This document shows positions 1 to 8,865 of a stretch of DNA of 64,000 nt, in pieces; position 1 is the first letter of the stretch, and every line of letters starts with the position of its first letter. This DNA is from Microbulbifer sp. VAAF005 (GTDB taxonomy: Bacteria; Pseudomonadota; Gammaproteobacteria; Pseudomonadales; Cellvibrionaceae). The stretch spans positions 3,653,001 to 3,717,000 of the forward strand of contig NZ_CP120233.1 in assembly GCF_030012985.1 (NCBI RefSeq). The letters are read 5' to 3'. A program made the position numbers and the translations under genes. Under the pieces are notes generated by a model that was given only the letters and a program-made list of their open reading frames with translations, ran no database searches and was not told the origin of the DNA.

Positions 1-598
1 AATCCCCCAAGGCATCTTTCAGGTTTTTAACCATTTGCAAACGCTTGGTGAAATTATTGCTGTTACTGCAGAAAAGCAGGTCGATGGCTAAATCTGTGCG
101 TTCAGCGTTATTAAGGTTTTCAATCGAGGGTTCAACCGGGTTCGGCATGTGATAAACACGAGCACCAAAGCCCTCAAAAATTTTCAGTTCTCTTCGCCCG
201 GTGGATACAAAAACTGCATCGGCGACTTCCGCGCGGTATTTGATTCGTTCGACATTGCTGGGAACAAAGAGGGGATCATTATTGCAGTGAGCGATAAAGC
301 AATTGGGCAGGCGTTGCTTAATGGCCTTCAGAGTGTCGTTAGTGATCATATCGCAGTGGCCTGCAATGATGAGGTCTGGCTCAAAGGCCTCGACAGTTTC
401 TATCAAGCGTCGGTTCGCCTTTTTTACACCCAGGTCGCGAATACCAAAGGGAGCCTCAAACGCGGCGATATCGCGGTCGCTGAACACTTGGGTGTAGTGG
501 TCATTTTTAATCAGGCCGAAGGTGAGCTTTTGTGCCCAGCTAACCCTTGTCTTGCCATAGCGCCGTAGCTGCTGATAGGCGATATTCAGCACTCTCAT
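1..598 (-). CDS. glycosyltransferase, GT-B type (partial, 3' end outside window)
   Basis: Reading the minus strand from the ATG at 598 gives an uninterrupted frame of 199 codons that runs off the window edge, so the C-terminus is missing. The visible part looks like the N-terminal half of a GT-B glycosyltransferase of the CgeB/family 1 kind: an N-terminal 'RVLNIAY' strand, a 'PDLIIAGHCDMI' segment, and a 'HCNNDPLF' segment followed by 'VFVSTGRRELKIF' and 'HMPNPVEP', where such enzymes report a partner glycan or nucleotide-sugar site. It is divergent from nudF. The acceptor and donor are unknown. Family assignment rests on pattern recognition only. Confidence 0.7.
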   Translation of the reverse strand, partial: MRVLNIAYQQLRRYGKTRVSWAQKLTFGLIKNDHYTQVFSDRDIAAFEAPFGIRDLGVKKANRRLIETVEAFEPDLIIAGHCDMITNDTLKAIKQRLPNCFIAHCNNDPLFVPSNVERIKYRAEVADAVFVSTGRRELKIFEGFGARVYHMPNPVEPSIENLNNAERTDLAIDLLFCSNSNNFTKRLQMVKNLKDALGD

Positions 599-744
599 GT
601 TGTGTACTCTCGAAATTCAACACGGAAACCCGGATAGCCTCTGTAGTCAGCGGCTGGTACGGTGGGCGCAGAGTATAACAGCTGGTACCCCGGTCTTGTC
701 GCGGAAGCAGCGCAGCAAAACCGAAACCTAGGGAAAGACGAACC

Positions 745-1407
745 ATGCCACAAGATAACAGTCGAACTGATTTAAACCCGGAGTTCACCGCTGATTCGGT
801 AGACATAATTTCCAGGGAAACCGTGTTTAAAGGATTTTTCACTATGGTGCGCCTGCGACTGCGCCACCGCTTGTTTCGCGGGGGTTGGAGCAATGAAATA
901 GAGCGGGAGCTGTTTCAGCGTGGTGAGGCCGTGGGAGTCCTACTTTACGATCCTGTCAGGGACCTGTTGGCACTTACCGAGCAATTCCGTACGGGTGCCT
1001 TGGGACGCCCTGCAGGACCTTGGTGTCTTGAAGTGGTAGCCGGTATGGTGGAGAAAGGGGAGAATCTGGAGGATGTAGCGCGCAGGGAGGTGTTTGAAGA
1101 GTCTGGATGCACCGTGGACGACCTGTACTTTATCCACAGTTATATCCCCAGCCCCGGGGGCAGCTCGGAGCGGATACATCTGTATTGTGCCCTGGTAGAT
1201 TTGGAGCAGGCCGAGGGCGTATTCGGCCTGGCTGAGGAAAATGAGGATATCCGTTTGCGGGTATTCCCGAGGCAGAACGTCGTAGATGCGATGCGGAGGG
1301 ATTACGCCCCGGGAGAAAACCCGATAGACAATGCCACAACACTGATTTCGGTGCAGTGGCTAGAGTTAAATCGGAAACAGTTTACTCATATGACGTCACC
1401 CGCCTGA
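745..1407 (+). CDS. nudF: ADP-ribose pyrophosphatase (Nudix hydrolase)
   Basis: 220-residue Nudix hydrolase expected to split ADP-ribose to AMP and ribose 5-phosphate in the cytoplasm. The Nudix box lies at about residues 100-122 (G-M-V-E-K-G-E ... A-R-R-E-V-F-E-E-S-G-C) and is intact, including the REVFEESG core. The upstream 'GPWCLEVVAGM' segment is typical of the NudF/YffH group. It heads the conserved gammaproteobacterial string nudF-yqiB-cpdA-yqiA-parE, which supports the specific name. The ATG at 745 follows an AGGGAAAGACGAACC stretch carrying a weak ribosome-binding site. Confidence 0.92.
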   Translation: MPQDNSRTDLNPEFTADSVDIISRETVFKGFFTMVRLRLRHRLFRGGWSNEIERELFQRGEAVGVLLYDPVRDLLALTEQFRTGALGRPAGPWCLEVVAGMVEKGENLEDVARREVFEESGCTVDDLYFIHSYIPSPGGSSERIHLYCALVDLEQAEGVFGLAEENEDIRLRVFPRQNVVDAMRRDYAPGENPIDNATTLISVQWLELNRKQFTHMTSPA

Positions 1408-1494
1408 GCGGTCACAGCCTTTTGCGCTACTTTACCCGGACAAAAGGCAAACTGAGATGTAAATCACGGCGGCAATTGAATTGGAGTGTTGATA

Positions 1495-2016
1495 ATGGCT
1501 CTAGTGCGTGAGGTAGGTGCGCGTCAGCGCAGGCAGACGAAAATGTCGCCAAATGGCAACGGTAAAGCAGTATATCGCGTCGATTTACCGTCTTATCATG
1601 CCGACTGCGACGCTAACTACCTACGTCTACTGAGGCTGTTACCTGAGCTTTCAGAGAGAGAGCAATGGTGCTATCAAATCCCTGGTGGCAGCTTAAAGCT
1701 GAGAGTGGTAGCGCGATCCAGGTACACCACAGAAGTGTCACTGGACGCAGAGGTAAATCTCAGTGAAAGCCACTGGCTAGTATCTCCCAACCTGACCGCT
1801 CGTCTCTATCACGATGCGCGGATGGCAGAGGTGATAGCAGTTAATGGCTGTGGGCCGGTAGGTGGTAAAGGAGTGGATATCGCTTACCCAAATCCCCGTA
1901 TGCAGCGCGCAGATGAGAGGCCTCAGGCCAACCGTTTTCTCGGTGAGTGGCTTGAGTACTGTCTTGCAAATGGTCGCGCAGAATTTCAATTAGTGCTGGA
2001 TGGCCGAAAAATTTAA
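1495..2016 (+). CDS. yqiB: DUF1249 family protein YqiB
   Basis: 173-residue protein of the DUF1249 (YqiB) family. The function is unknown; it is nearly always found between nudF and cpdA, as here. Recognisable family features are the 'C-D-A-N-Y-L-R-L-L-R-L-L-P' segment near residue 40 and the 'YHDARMAEV' and 'KGVDIAYPNP' segments further on. The ATG at 1495 is preferred to the in-frame GTG at 1486 because GGAG at 1483-1486 sits 8 bases before it. It lies 41 bases ahead of cpdA, so co-transcription is likely. Confidence 0.88.
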   Translation: MALVREVGARQRRQTKMSPNGNGKAVYRVDLPSYHADCDANYLRLLRLLPELSEREQWCYQIPGGSLKLRVVARSRYTTEVSLDAEVNLSESHWLVSPNLTARLYHDARMAEVIAVNGCGPVGGKGVDIAYPNPRMQRADERPQANRFLGEWLEYCLANGRAEFQLVLDGRKI

Positions 2017-2057
2017 TTCTGCGGTAGAACACATGGATGTGATTACAAGGTGAGCAA

Positions 2058-2882
2058 GTGATTCGCGAGCACAATAAGCCTAGCAGGTCCGATAAGACCA
2101 ATTCATATCGTCTGATCCAAATAACAGACCCACACATTGGCAGCCGGCCGGATTATCAATTACTGGGTTTGGATACCGGTCATACTTTGGATGAGGTACT
2201 GTCCGCAATCGTTTCCAGACAGCAGGCAGCGCAACTGCTGGTGGCGACAGGAGATATTAGCGCGAATGGGGCCGAGGCCTCTTACCGCCGGTTTCTTCAG
2301 AAAATGCGCAGGGTGCAGAAACCTTGGTACTGGCTACCAGGAAATCACGACTTAAGCTCTCGTATGAAACAGCTGGCCCCACAACGCTGTACAGAGGTAG
2401 TTGCCCTAGGAAATTGGCGCCTCTTGCTTCTCGATACCAGTGTTGAAAACCAGATATGTGGCGGTCTCAGCGAAGCTCAGCTTGAGCGTTTGCAGCTGCT
2501 GCTTTGGGAAACCCGGGAACACCCGGTAATGATCATGATGCACCACCAGCCGGTACAGGTGGGTAGTAAGTGGATTGATGGCCATATGCTGCGCGATGGA
2601 CGTGAGCAACTCTTGCAAATGGTATCCAAAGCGCCCCAAGTCAAAGCGCTCGTGTGGGGCCATGTACATCAGCAGTTTGATAATCATGAGGGTCGGGTCG
2701 GCTTACATGCGACACCTTCCACATCTGTACAATTTACTCCGGGTAGTGGGCCTTTTGCTGTAGACGACGAGATGCCGGGATATCGTTGGTTCGATTTATA
2801 TGATGACGGTAGCTATAAAACCGGGGTCGAACGGGTTGAGGTTTCAAAATACTCTGTTGATTTTGCATCTTCCGGCTACTGA
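2058..2882 (+). CDS. cpdA: 3',5'-cyclic-AMP phosphodiesterase CpdA
   Basis: 274-residue metallophosphoesterase that hydrolyses cAMP and so lowers CRP signalling. The metal-binding series is complete: D-x-H at residues 24-26 (TDPHIG), G-D near 65-66 (ATGDIS), G-N-H-D at 95-98, then H in MMHHQP and the G-H-x-H motif in WGHVHQ. Start is GTG at 2058; the GTG at 2050 is closed by a stop two codons later. Gene order agrees with the family. It may matter for the CRP-type site at 45410 in the same window, although that link is inference. Confidence 0.92.
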   Translation: MIREHNKPSRSDKTNSYRLIQITDPHIGSRPDYQLLGLDTGHTLDEVLSAIVSRQQAAQLLVATGDISANGAEASYRRFLQKMRRVQKPWYWLPGNHDLSSRMKQLAPQRCTEVVALGNWRLLLLDTSVENQICGGLSEAQLERLQLLLWETREHPVMIMMHHQPVQVGSKWIDGHMLRDGREQLLQMVSKAPQVKALVWGHVHQQFDNHEGRVGLHATPSTSVQFTPGSGPFAVDDEMPGYRWFDLYDDGSYKTGVERVEVSKYSVDFASSGY

Positions 2883-3226
2883 GTCACTTCTCCTTGAGAT
2901 GTGCCTGCTTTTTTGAAGTCCCACTTTGTGGGATTTCTATCGTGTTATTTAAGAGTTTCTAGCTCGCCTTTATTTGTAAAGCCTCCCTTTACGAACTTAC
3001 CATTATCTTTTTTGTCTTCTGACCGTACAATGAAACTTCCCCAGGCTTATGATCATTGATGATATTTGTTTAATGGGGCATACCAGAATCAATAGTAGTA
3101 TTTGACAGTTGATAAAATACGCTAATAGGTACTGGGGTTTTATTTGCGCTACTGCCCCTCATTTCATGCGTATTTTGCAGCTACTCCGTCCGCTAAGTGG
3201 ATAACATCGGGAAGTGAGGAATAATA
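2883..3226. other. intergenic gap with a short coding-like remnant
   Basis: Apart from the hairpin above, no gene is seen. On the minus strand, 3046-2945 reads as a 33-codon open stretch closed by TAA (W-G-S-F-I-V-R-S-E-D-K-K-D-N-G-K-F-V-K) with charged, protein-like composition but no start codon and a stop directly upstream. It may be a leftover 3' end of a deleted gene. The rest probably holds the promoter of the lipoprotein gene at 3227. Confidence 0.35.
2919..2943 (+). terminator. candidate rho-independent terminator after cpdA
   Basis: TCCCAC-TTT-GTGGGA hairpin (2919-2933) followed by the T-rich stretch TTTCT. The stem is only 6 bp, so termination may be partial. Confidence 0.5.
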
Positions 3227-3901
3227 ATGAACAGAATATTTGTTTTACCGCTCATTGGCTTGGCGTTATTAGTCGGCGCCTGTGCACAGGACCCCAATAA
3301 GGTGGGAGAGTCAAAGCTGGCAGTGCAGGAGGATAGCCAAGGTTTGGTTCCCAGATCCAGCTCGTTGGATGAAGTTGCCGCGGCCTTTGCTTTTGATATG
3401 AGCGGCTCCAAAGTGTTTATTGCCCCTGTGCAAATTGACTACACCAAGCGCTTTTCTTCGGTGCCACGCACCCGCTACAGAGAGAAAGATTACGAGCTGG
3501 ATGATAGGGACCTACAGCAGATGAATGCACTGTTGGTCAAAACGTTTGCCGAGAAGTTTCTCGAACCGCGTAACAGCGTGGTAGCAGAGGAGGAGGAAGA
3601 GGCAGATTACACACTGTCCTTATCCCTGGAAAAATTTTCGGTAGCTGCACCACTGGACCCCTCTCCATGGACCTGGCGCGTCTACACCGAGCAGAGTGCC
3701 TATGGGGTACTGGTCGGAACGCTTTATGATCGGGAGGGCAATGCTGTGATGCGCTTCCGGGATCGCCGCGATATCGGTGAGAACTTTGGTGCCTATGGCC
3801 CCGGTGGGCGCATGGAGCGTTTTACCAGTGTTACTTTCTGGTCTGATATGCGTGTAGATATGAGGCGGGCCTTTGCCAGTTTGAATCGCACATTGCTGTG
3901 A
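3227..3901 (+). CDS. exported lipoprotein, DUF3313-like
   Basis: 224 residues with a lipoprotein signal peptide ending in the lipobox V-G-A-C (Cys at about residue 19). The mature part has a 'KVFIAPVQI' strand, a 'DLQQMNALLVKTFAEKF' helix and a 'YTLSLSLEKFS' strand, the layout of DUF3313-type lipoproteins; I am not certain of the family. The role is unknown. The gene interrupts the usual direct cpdA-yqiA adjacency, and has its own upstream gap of over 300 bases, so it is probably separately promoted. Confidence 0.75.
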   Translation: MNRIFVLPLIGLALLVGACAQDPNKVGESKLAVQEDSQGLVPRSSSLDEVAAAFAFDMSGSKVFIAPVQIDYTKRFSSVPRTRYREKDYELDDRDLQQMNALLVKTFAEKFLEPRNSVVAEEEEEADYTLSLSLEKFSVAAPLDPSPWTWRVYTEQSAYGVLVGTLYDREGNAVMRFRDRRDIGENFGAYGPGGRMERFTSVTFWSDMRVDMRRAFASLNRTLL

Positions 3902-3973
3902 TACCCACACGTTTTGAGGCTTCTGGTTACATAGCGCCCCCGATTGACGATATGGGCGCTATAATCACCGCCT

Positions 3974-4597
3974 ATGCAAACTAATGATCTTCAGGGAAGG
4001 CCGGTGCTGATATATCTGCACGGCTTCCTTTCATCACCACAGTCCTTCAAATGCCAGTTGATGCGAGAACGGCTCCAGGCCCAATACCCGCATGTTACCT
4101 TCTGTGCACCGCAGATTCCTCCCTATACAGAGGAGGCGCAGAAATCGTTGGTGGCTCTTGTGGAGGATCTCCTTCGGCAGTCAGATAGGGGACCCATTGG
4201 ATTGGTGGGGAGTTCTATGGGGGGCTTTTGGTGCACTTACCTTGGTGAGCGCTTCCGATTGCCCGCTGTACTGATAAATCCCGCAGTGCGCCCCGCGCGC
4301 TTTATTCCAGCCTATGTGGGGAAGGTTTTAAAACCCTATAGCGGTGAAGAAGAGGAATTCCGTCTTACCCTGGTTGATGTAGATGCCATGCAGCGGGTAC
4401 AGGCTAAATTGGAGAAGCCGTTGCAGAGTTGCTACTGGTTACTCGCCCAGCGCGGGGATGAAGTTCTGGATTATCGCGATGCGCAGGATTTCTACCAAGG
4501 ACAACGCCAGACCATTGAAGACGGTGGCGATCATAGTTTCCAGGAGTTCGCACGCTATTGCGACCCTATCACCGAATTTCTATTTAACGAGCAGTAA
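3974..4597 (+). CDS. yqiA: YqiA family alpha/beta-hydrolase (esterase)
   Basis: 207-residue alpha/beta-hydrolase of the YqiA family, whose E. coli member shows esterase activity on short acyl esters. The oxyanion segment 'YLHGFLSSP' lies at residues 14-22; the nucleophile elbow G-S-S-M-G-G is at 79-84, with Ser81 as nucleophile. A late Asp (RGDEVLDY) and His (DGGDHSF) complete the triad. It ends 12 bases before parE, so it is probably translated from the same message. Confidence 0.9.
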   Translation: MQTNDLQGRPVLIYLHGFLSSPQSFKCQLMRERLQAQYPHVTFCAPQIPPYTEEAQKSLVALVEDLLRQSDRGPIGLVGSSMGGFWCTYLGERFRLPAVLINPAVRPARFIPAYVGKVLKPYSGEEEEFRLTLVDVDAMQRVQAKLEKPLQSCYWLLAQRGDEVLDYRDAQDFYQGQRQTIEDGGDHSFQEFARYCDPITEFLFNEQ

Positions 4598-4609
4598 TCA
4601 ATAAGAATT

Positions 4610-6496
4610 ATGGCTAATTATTCCGCCGAAGATATTGAGGTACTCACGGGACTAGATCCGGTGCGTAAGCGCCCCGGGATGTATACCGATACCGCACGCC
4701 CAAATCACCTGGCTCAGGAGGTAATCGACAACAGTGTCGACGAAGCCCTGGCCGGACATGCCAAGAAAATTGAAGTGGTGTTACACAAGGACCACTCGCT
4801 TTCTGTCAGCGACAACGGCCGCGGTATGCCTGTCGATATCCACCCTGAGCAGGGACGGCCTGGTGTAGAGGTTATCCTCTCCACTCTGCACGCCGGCGGT
4901 AAGTTTTCCAATGATAATTACCAATTCTCCGGCGGCCTTCACGGCGTCGGTGTTTCGGTGGTTAATGCCCTCTCAAAAGTGCTGGAGGTTACTATCCAGC
5001 GAGATGGCAAGGTTCATCGCATTGGCTTTAAGGATGGTGAAAAGGCCTCCGACCTGGAAGTAGTAGGTGAGTGCGGCAAGCGCACAACAGGCACCAGTGT
5101 TCGCTTCTTGCCAGATCCCCAATATTTTGATTCCGCTAAATTTTCAGTGGTGCGCCTACGACACCTTCTGCGTGCCAAGGCGGTTCTCTGCCCGGGTCTC
5201 ACGGTTACGTTTATCAATGAGCAGGATGGCGAGTCCGATGAGTGGTATTACGAAGATGGCCTCAAGGACTATTTGGCCGCTGCAAATCAGGGCTGGGAAG
5301 TACTGCCAGCAGAACCATTTGTAGGCAGTTTTGCAGCTACTACTGAGGCGGCAGACTGGGCGGTCCAATGGTTACCAGAGGGCGGAGAGGTCACCGCTGA
5401 ATCCTACGTAAACTTGATTCCTACCGCTCAGGGCGGTACCCATGTCAACGGTTTGCGGGCTGGTCTGCTGGAAGCAATGCGCGAATACTGTGAAATCCGC
5501 AATCTGCTACCGCGCGGAATTAAATTGGGACCAGAAGATATTTGGAGCCAGTGTTCTTACGTTCTCTCTGCCAAGCTGGCTGACCCTCAATTCTCTGGCC
5601 AGACAAAAGAAAGACTTTCCTCTCGTGAAGCGACCGCATTTATTTCCGGTGTCGCCAAAGATGCATTCAGCTTGTGGCTGAACCAGCATACGGAAGAGGG
5701 CGATAAACTGGCGGAACTGTGTATTGGCAATGCACAGAAGCGCATGCGCTCCGCGAAAAAAGTTGCACGTAAAAAAGTTACTCAGGGACCGGCCTTGCCT
5801 GGAAAACTGGCAGACTGCTCCAGTGGCGATACCACGCGCTCTGAACTCTTCCTGGTGGAGGGGGATTCGGCCGGTGGCTCCGCCAAGCAGGCACGAGACC
5901 GGGAGTTCCAAGCTATCATGCCTCTGCGCGGTAAAATCCTGAATACGTGGGAAGTTGACTCAGGGGAAATTCTCGCTAGCCAGGAGGTGCATGATATTGC
6001 TGTAGCCCTCGGGGTGGACCCGGGCAGCGATAACCTGGAAGGCTTGCGTTACAACAAGATCTGTATCCTCGCCGATGCCGACTCAGACGGGCTGCATATT
6101 GCTACGCTGTTATGCGCGCTTTTCTTACGTCATTTCCGACCGTTGGTCACTAACGGACATGTCTATGTGGCCATGCCCCCACTGTTCCGAATTGATATCG
6201 GTAAAGACGTTTATTATGCGCTGGATGAATCTGAGAAACAGGGCATTCTCGATCGTATCAGTGCAGAAAAGAAAAAGGGCAAGATTCAGGTAACCCGATT
6301 TAAGGGATTGGGAGAAATGAATCCTATGCAATTGCGTGAAACTACCATGGATCCCAATACCCGACGTCTCGTACAGCTTTATATAGATTCAGGAGATGAC
6401 AGTAATCAACTACTAGATATGCTCCTGGCTAAAAAGCGTGCTGGAGACCGCAAGCAGTGGCTGGAAAGTAAGGGGAATTTGGCTGAAGTGGGTTAA
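4610..6496 (+). CDS. parE: DNA topoisomerase IV subunit B
   Basis: 628 residues, the normal ParE length. The GHKL ATPase domain is N-terminal (E-V-I-D-N-S-V-D-E-A, D-N-G-R-G-M-P, and the G-G-L-H-G-V-G-V loop). The TOPRIM part has E-G-D-S-A-G-G-S, P-L-R-G-K-I-L-N and D-A-D-S-D-G-L-H. The last is the ParE-type signature. It pairs with ParC to decatenate daughter chromosomes; parC is not in the window. It closes the conserved operon and marks the boundary with the AT-rich accessory stretch that follows. Confidence 0.96.
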   Translation: MANYSAEDIEVLTGLDPVRKRPGMYTDTARPNHLAQEVIDNSVDEALAGHAKKIEVVLHKDHSLSVSDNGRGMPVDIHPEQGRPGVEVILSTLHAGGKFSNDNYQFSGGLHGVGVSVVNALSKVLEVTIQRDGKVHRIGFKDGEKASDLEVVGECGKRTTGTSVRFLPDPQYFDSAKFSVVRLRHLLRAKAVLCPGLTVTFINEQDGESDEWYYEDGLKDYLAAANQGWEVLPAEPFVGSFAATTEAADWAVQWLPEGGEVTAESYVNLIPTAQGGTHVNGLRAGLLEAMREYCEIRNLLPRGIKLGPEDIWSQCSYVLSAKLADPQFSGQTKERLSSREATAFISGVAKDAFSLWLNQHTEEGDKLAELCIGNAQKRMRSAKKVARKKVTQGPALPGKLADCSSGDTTRSELFLVEGDSAGGSAKQARDREFQAIMPLRGKILNTWEVDSGEILASQEVHDIAVALGVDPGSDNLEGLRYNKICILADADSDGLHIATLLCALFLRHFRPLVTNGHVYVAMPPLFRIDIGKDVYYALDESEKQGILDRISAEKKKGKIQVTRFKGLGEMNPMQLRETTMDPNTRRLVQLYIDSGDDSNQLLDMLLAKKRAGDRKQWLESKGNLAEVG

Positions 6497-6525
6497 GCTC
6501 TTAGCTTTCTAACATAGATATTGGT

Positions 6526-6549
6526 GTTGCCTTAGTGTACTAAGGCAAC
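6526..6549 (+). terminator. stem-loop downstream of parE
   Basis: Perfect 10-bp inverted repeat GTTGCCTTAG-TGTA-CTAAGGCAAC, 30 bases after the parE stop. No T-run follows, so it may be an mRNA end-protecting hairpin or a weak terminator. Confidence 0.4.
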
Positions 6550-6988
6550 AGATCAATGCATATGATTAATATGGAGCGCTGAGGGGCTCTATCTCTCTTT
6601 CAGAAGTTGTATCAGTTATTCAGCTTAATGGATGCCATTTCAGCTGGATATTATTTAATTCCTTTAGTTTAAATTTTTTGTTTTAGAATAATACTTATTT
6701 AAAAGAGGCAACTTCATTGATGCGAAAATATATAGCCTTAGCATCTATGTGATATTTTCGATAAAAAGAAGTGCACAAATCAATTCATTCTATTGGTTTT
6801 ACTATTTTGTCATTTTCTAATTGCTTAGAGTCTAAATTTTTTTTAAAAGATGAAATAAGCACCATGTGACAAGTGCCTATATAATGTCTTGACAGTGAGA
6901 CTAGCAGTTTCGGGTATTTTCAAAGTCTAAAGCGACAGCATCAAAAGTTATATAATTAATGATTGCTTGACGAGATTAAATTTTGAGT
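6550..6988. other. AT-rich gap, no gene seen
   Basis: No open frame of useful length and no recognisable RNA. It is clearly AT-richer than the operon before it and probably carries the promoter of the next gene. Confidence 0.5.
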
Positions 6989-7492
6989 ATGCTGTGGGAT
7001 ACATTAAGTGCCGTTGGTGAGCTTGTTGGTGCCTTTGCTGTTGTCGCATCTTTAGTCTATCTTGCCGCTTTAATAAGAGTTCAGAATAAAGAATCGAAGA
7101 TTGCTTCTATGCATGAGATATCCATTGCTCATCGAGAAGCTGTGGCAGCAATTTGTGATGGACCAATGGCAGACATCTTTGCAAAGGCGATGAAGGATTT
7201 TGATTCTTTGTCGAGTGCCGATACTTTAAGGATCATTGGTTTTGTATATCGTTTTTTTAAGATCTGGGAAGAAGCTTATTTCCAATACAAGGCAAACAGG
7301 TTGGATTTTACTATTTGGGACTCAATGACTCGTCAATATACAGCATACTTATCAATGGCACCTTTTAAAAGGATATGGGAGTTGCGCTCTGAATATGTGG
7401 CTCCCGAATTCCGTGATTATGTTAATTCAAGGAAGCCAGTAGAGTTGGTTTTGCCAAATTCAATTAGAAATATGGGTGATTCCAAAGGTTAA
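6989..7492 (+). CDS. hypothetical membrane-anchored protein
   Basis: 167 residues. One N-terminal membrane segment (about residues 8-28, 'VGELVGAFAVVASLVYLAAL') is followed by 'IRVQNKESK' and a soluble helical part. This matches a widespread group of uncharacterised proteobacterial proteins that begin with a glycine-rich transmembrane helix and an 'IR' motif. The ATG at 6989 is chosen over the in-frame TTG at 6983. No function can be assigned. It stands alone in an AT-rich accessory region. Confidence 0.7.
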   Translation: MLWDTLSAVGELVGAFAVVASLVYLAALIRVQNKESKIASMHEISIAHREAVAAICDGPMADIFAKAMKDFDSLSSADTLRIIGFVYRFFKIWEEAYFQYKANRLDFTIWDSMTRQYTAYLSMAPFKRIWELRSEYVAPEFRDYVNSRKPVELVLPNSIRNMGDSKG

Positions 7493-7650
7493 TCTTAAAT
7501 CATGCCTTAATAGGGAGTTGATATATCTAGCTGTTGTAATAGGAATGGTCATATTAAATTTAGCTACTGGTAGTATCACTCTCAACAAAATCAATAATAA
7601 CCTAATTGTGAAAGAGGTATTTTTCTTCCTGAGTACCAGTGGGAGTTTGT

Positions 7651-7785
7651 ATGACCGAAAGTCAACCCAAAATATATAATGAAAATTGTGAGGTCATGGG
7701 ATTTGATAAATCCTGGATGAAACCGTGGATTCGAAAAATACGTGCAGAGCGAGCTAGAAGAGTAGTTGAGTATCTAATAGCTTGA
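7651..7785 (+). CDS. possible small basic protein (44 aa)
   Basis: Short frame M-T-E-S-Q-P-K-I-Y-N ... W-M-K-P-W-I-R-K-I-R-A-E-R-A-R-R-V-V-E-Y-L-I-A, with GGGAG five bases before the ATG. The C-terminal half would form a strongly basic amphipathic helix. No family is recognised. Composition looks more protein-like than the surrounding AT-rich DNA, but the length makes chance possible. Confidence 0.35.
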   Translation: MTESQPKIYNENCEVMGFDKSWMKPWIRKIRAERARRVVEYLIA

Positions 7786-8865
7786 GTTCCAAATAAGTAT
7801 TGGAATGCTCATAGATTTTTTGTCATAAGAAATGACTAATACACCTTTTTAAACTGCTTTCATGCGTAAAAGGTATGAGATGCGATAAAAATAGTGCTCT
7901 ATTATTTAAGCGGCTAGAAATCCATATTTCTTCTTTTTGATGCACGAAAATTTTTAAGCTGTCATCTCCTCATCGATTTATTTTGTGCAATCATGTGGGG
8001 TATCTGGCTTTAAATTTCTAAAAATATATCCGTATTTTTGTTTGCTAAGAAATTTTGAGTCACATTTCTTTATGAACATGTACCCTCAAGTTCGGACAGA
8101 TGTCTAGCCATTTAAGACTTTTAGTTGGATCTGTAGTTCTAATTCAGGGAGTAAAAATATTTTTTTAAAAAAAGTTCACTCTGTCATTTGAATCTTGTAG
8201 GCTGCTTAAAAGTAGCAGAATATTTAGATGGCAGTTTCATTATGAGTGACTTATAAAGTCTTGGCTGCAATGTGAAGAGTGATAGTTTATAGGTTAAATT
8301 AACAAGTTATGTTTATAGGTATTGCTATTGATTTTGTATTGGTCGGTTGCTCCATTTGGTGTGCAGGATAATTGGTGCAAACCCAACAATAAAAGATAAA
8401 TAGTATAGACATTGATGAGAATTTTCCACTTTGTTTGGCAGTTATTACTGCCGGATGCTGAACAAAGGTATAAGTAATAATGTCTGCTCGTCTGAGTGTT
8501 TGCTTTATATGTTTTTTATGCTGGTTATTTCGGCGTTAAAATTCATGTAAGCTATTGTGAGTTCAAGAAGTGAAATTCTAAATCTTAATTGGCAAATTAA
8601 TAGTGCAGTCTGAGCCCTTAATCCTGCAAGGCTCTAAAAGAGAATAAAGCCTTTATCTATAAAAGAGGCTATTTATTTGCGAATATATGCGAAATTTATT
8701 CTAATTTTACTTCTCGCATTAGTTCTTGTTGGAGATATTTTATTGCTAAGGCGATGCGAGAGTAGTCTGTATTGTCTGTATTGATAATGAAAATTATATC
8801 TACTCCAGCACCAAGAATAAGAGAGTTTTGAAAAATGACATGATGACCTATAAGGAAAACATACG
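7786..8865. other. 1.1-kb AT-rich stretch without a recognised gene
   Basis: Both strands are broken by stops; the minus-strand frame at 8673-8957 is low-quality and overlaps the next gene's signal peptide. No tRNA-like or transposase-like signal is seen. It may be eroded mobile DNA or a long regulatory leader for the FG-GAP lipoprotein. Confidence 0.5.

Noticed and set aside
149..568. Plus-strand frame of 139 codons
   Set aside because: It is the antisense shadow of the glycosyltransferase gene, whose minus-strand reading is protein-like and open to the window edge.
7476..7679. 67-codon frame overlapping the end of the membrane-protein gene
   Set aside because: No ribosome-binding site, low-complexity hydrophobic composition, and it conflicts with a better small frame at 7651.
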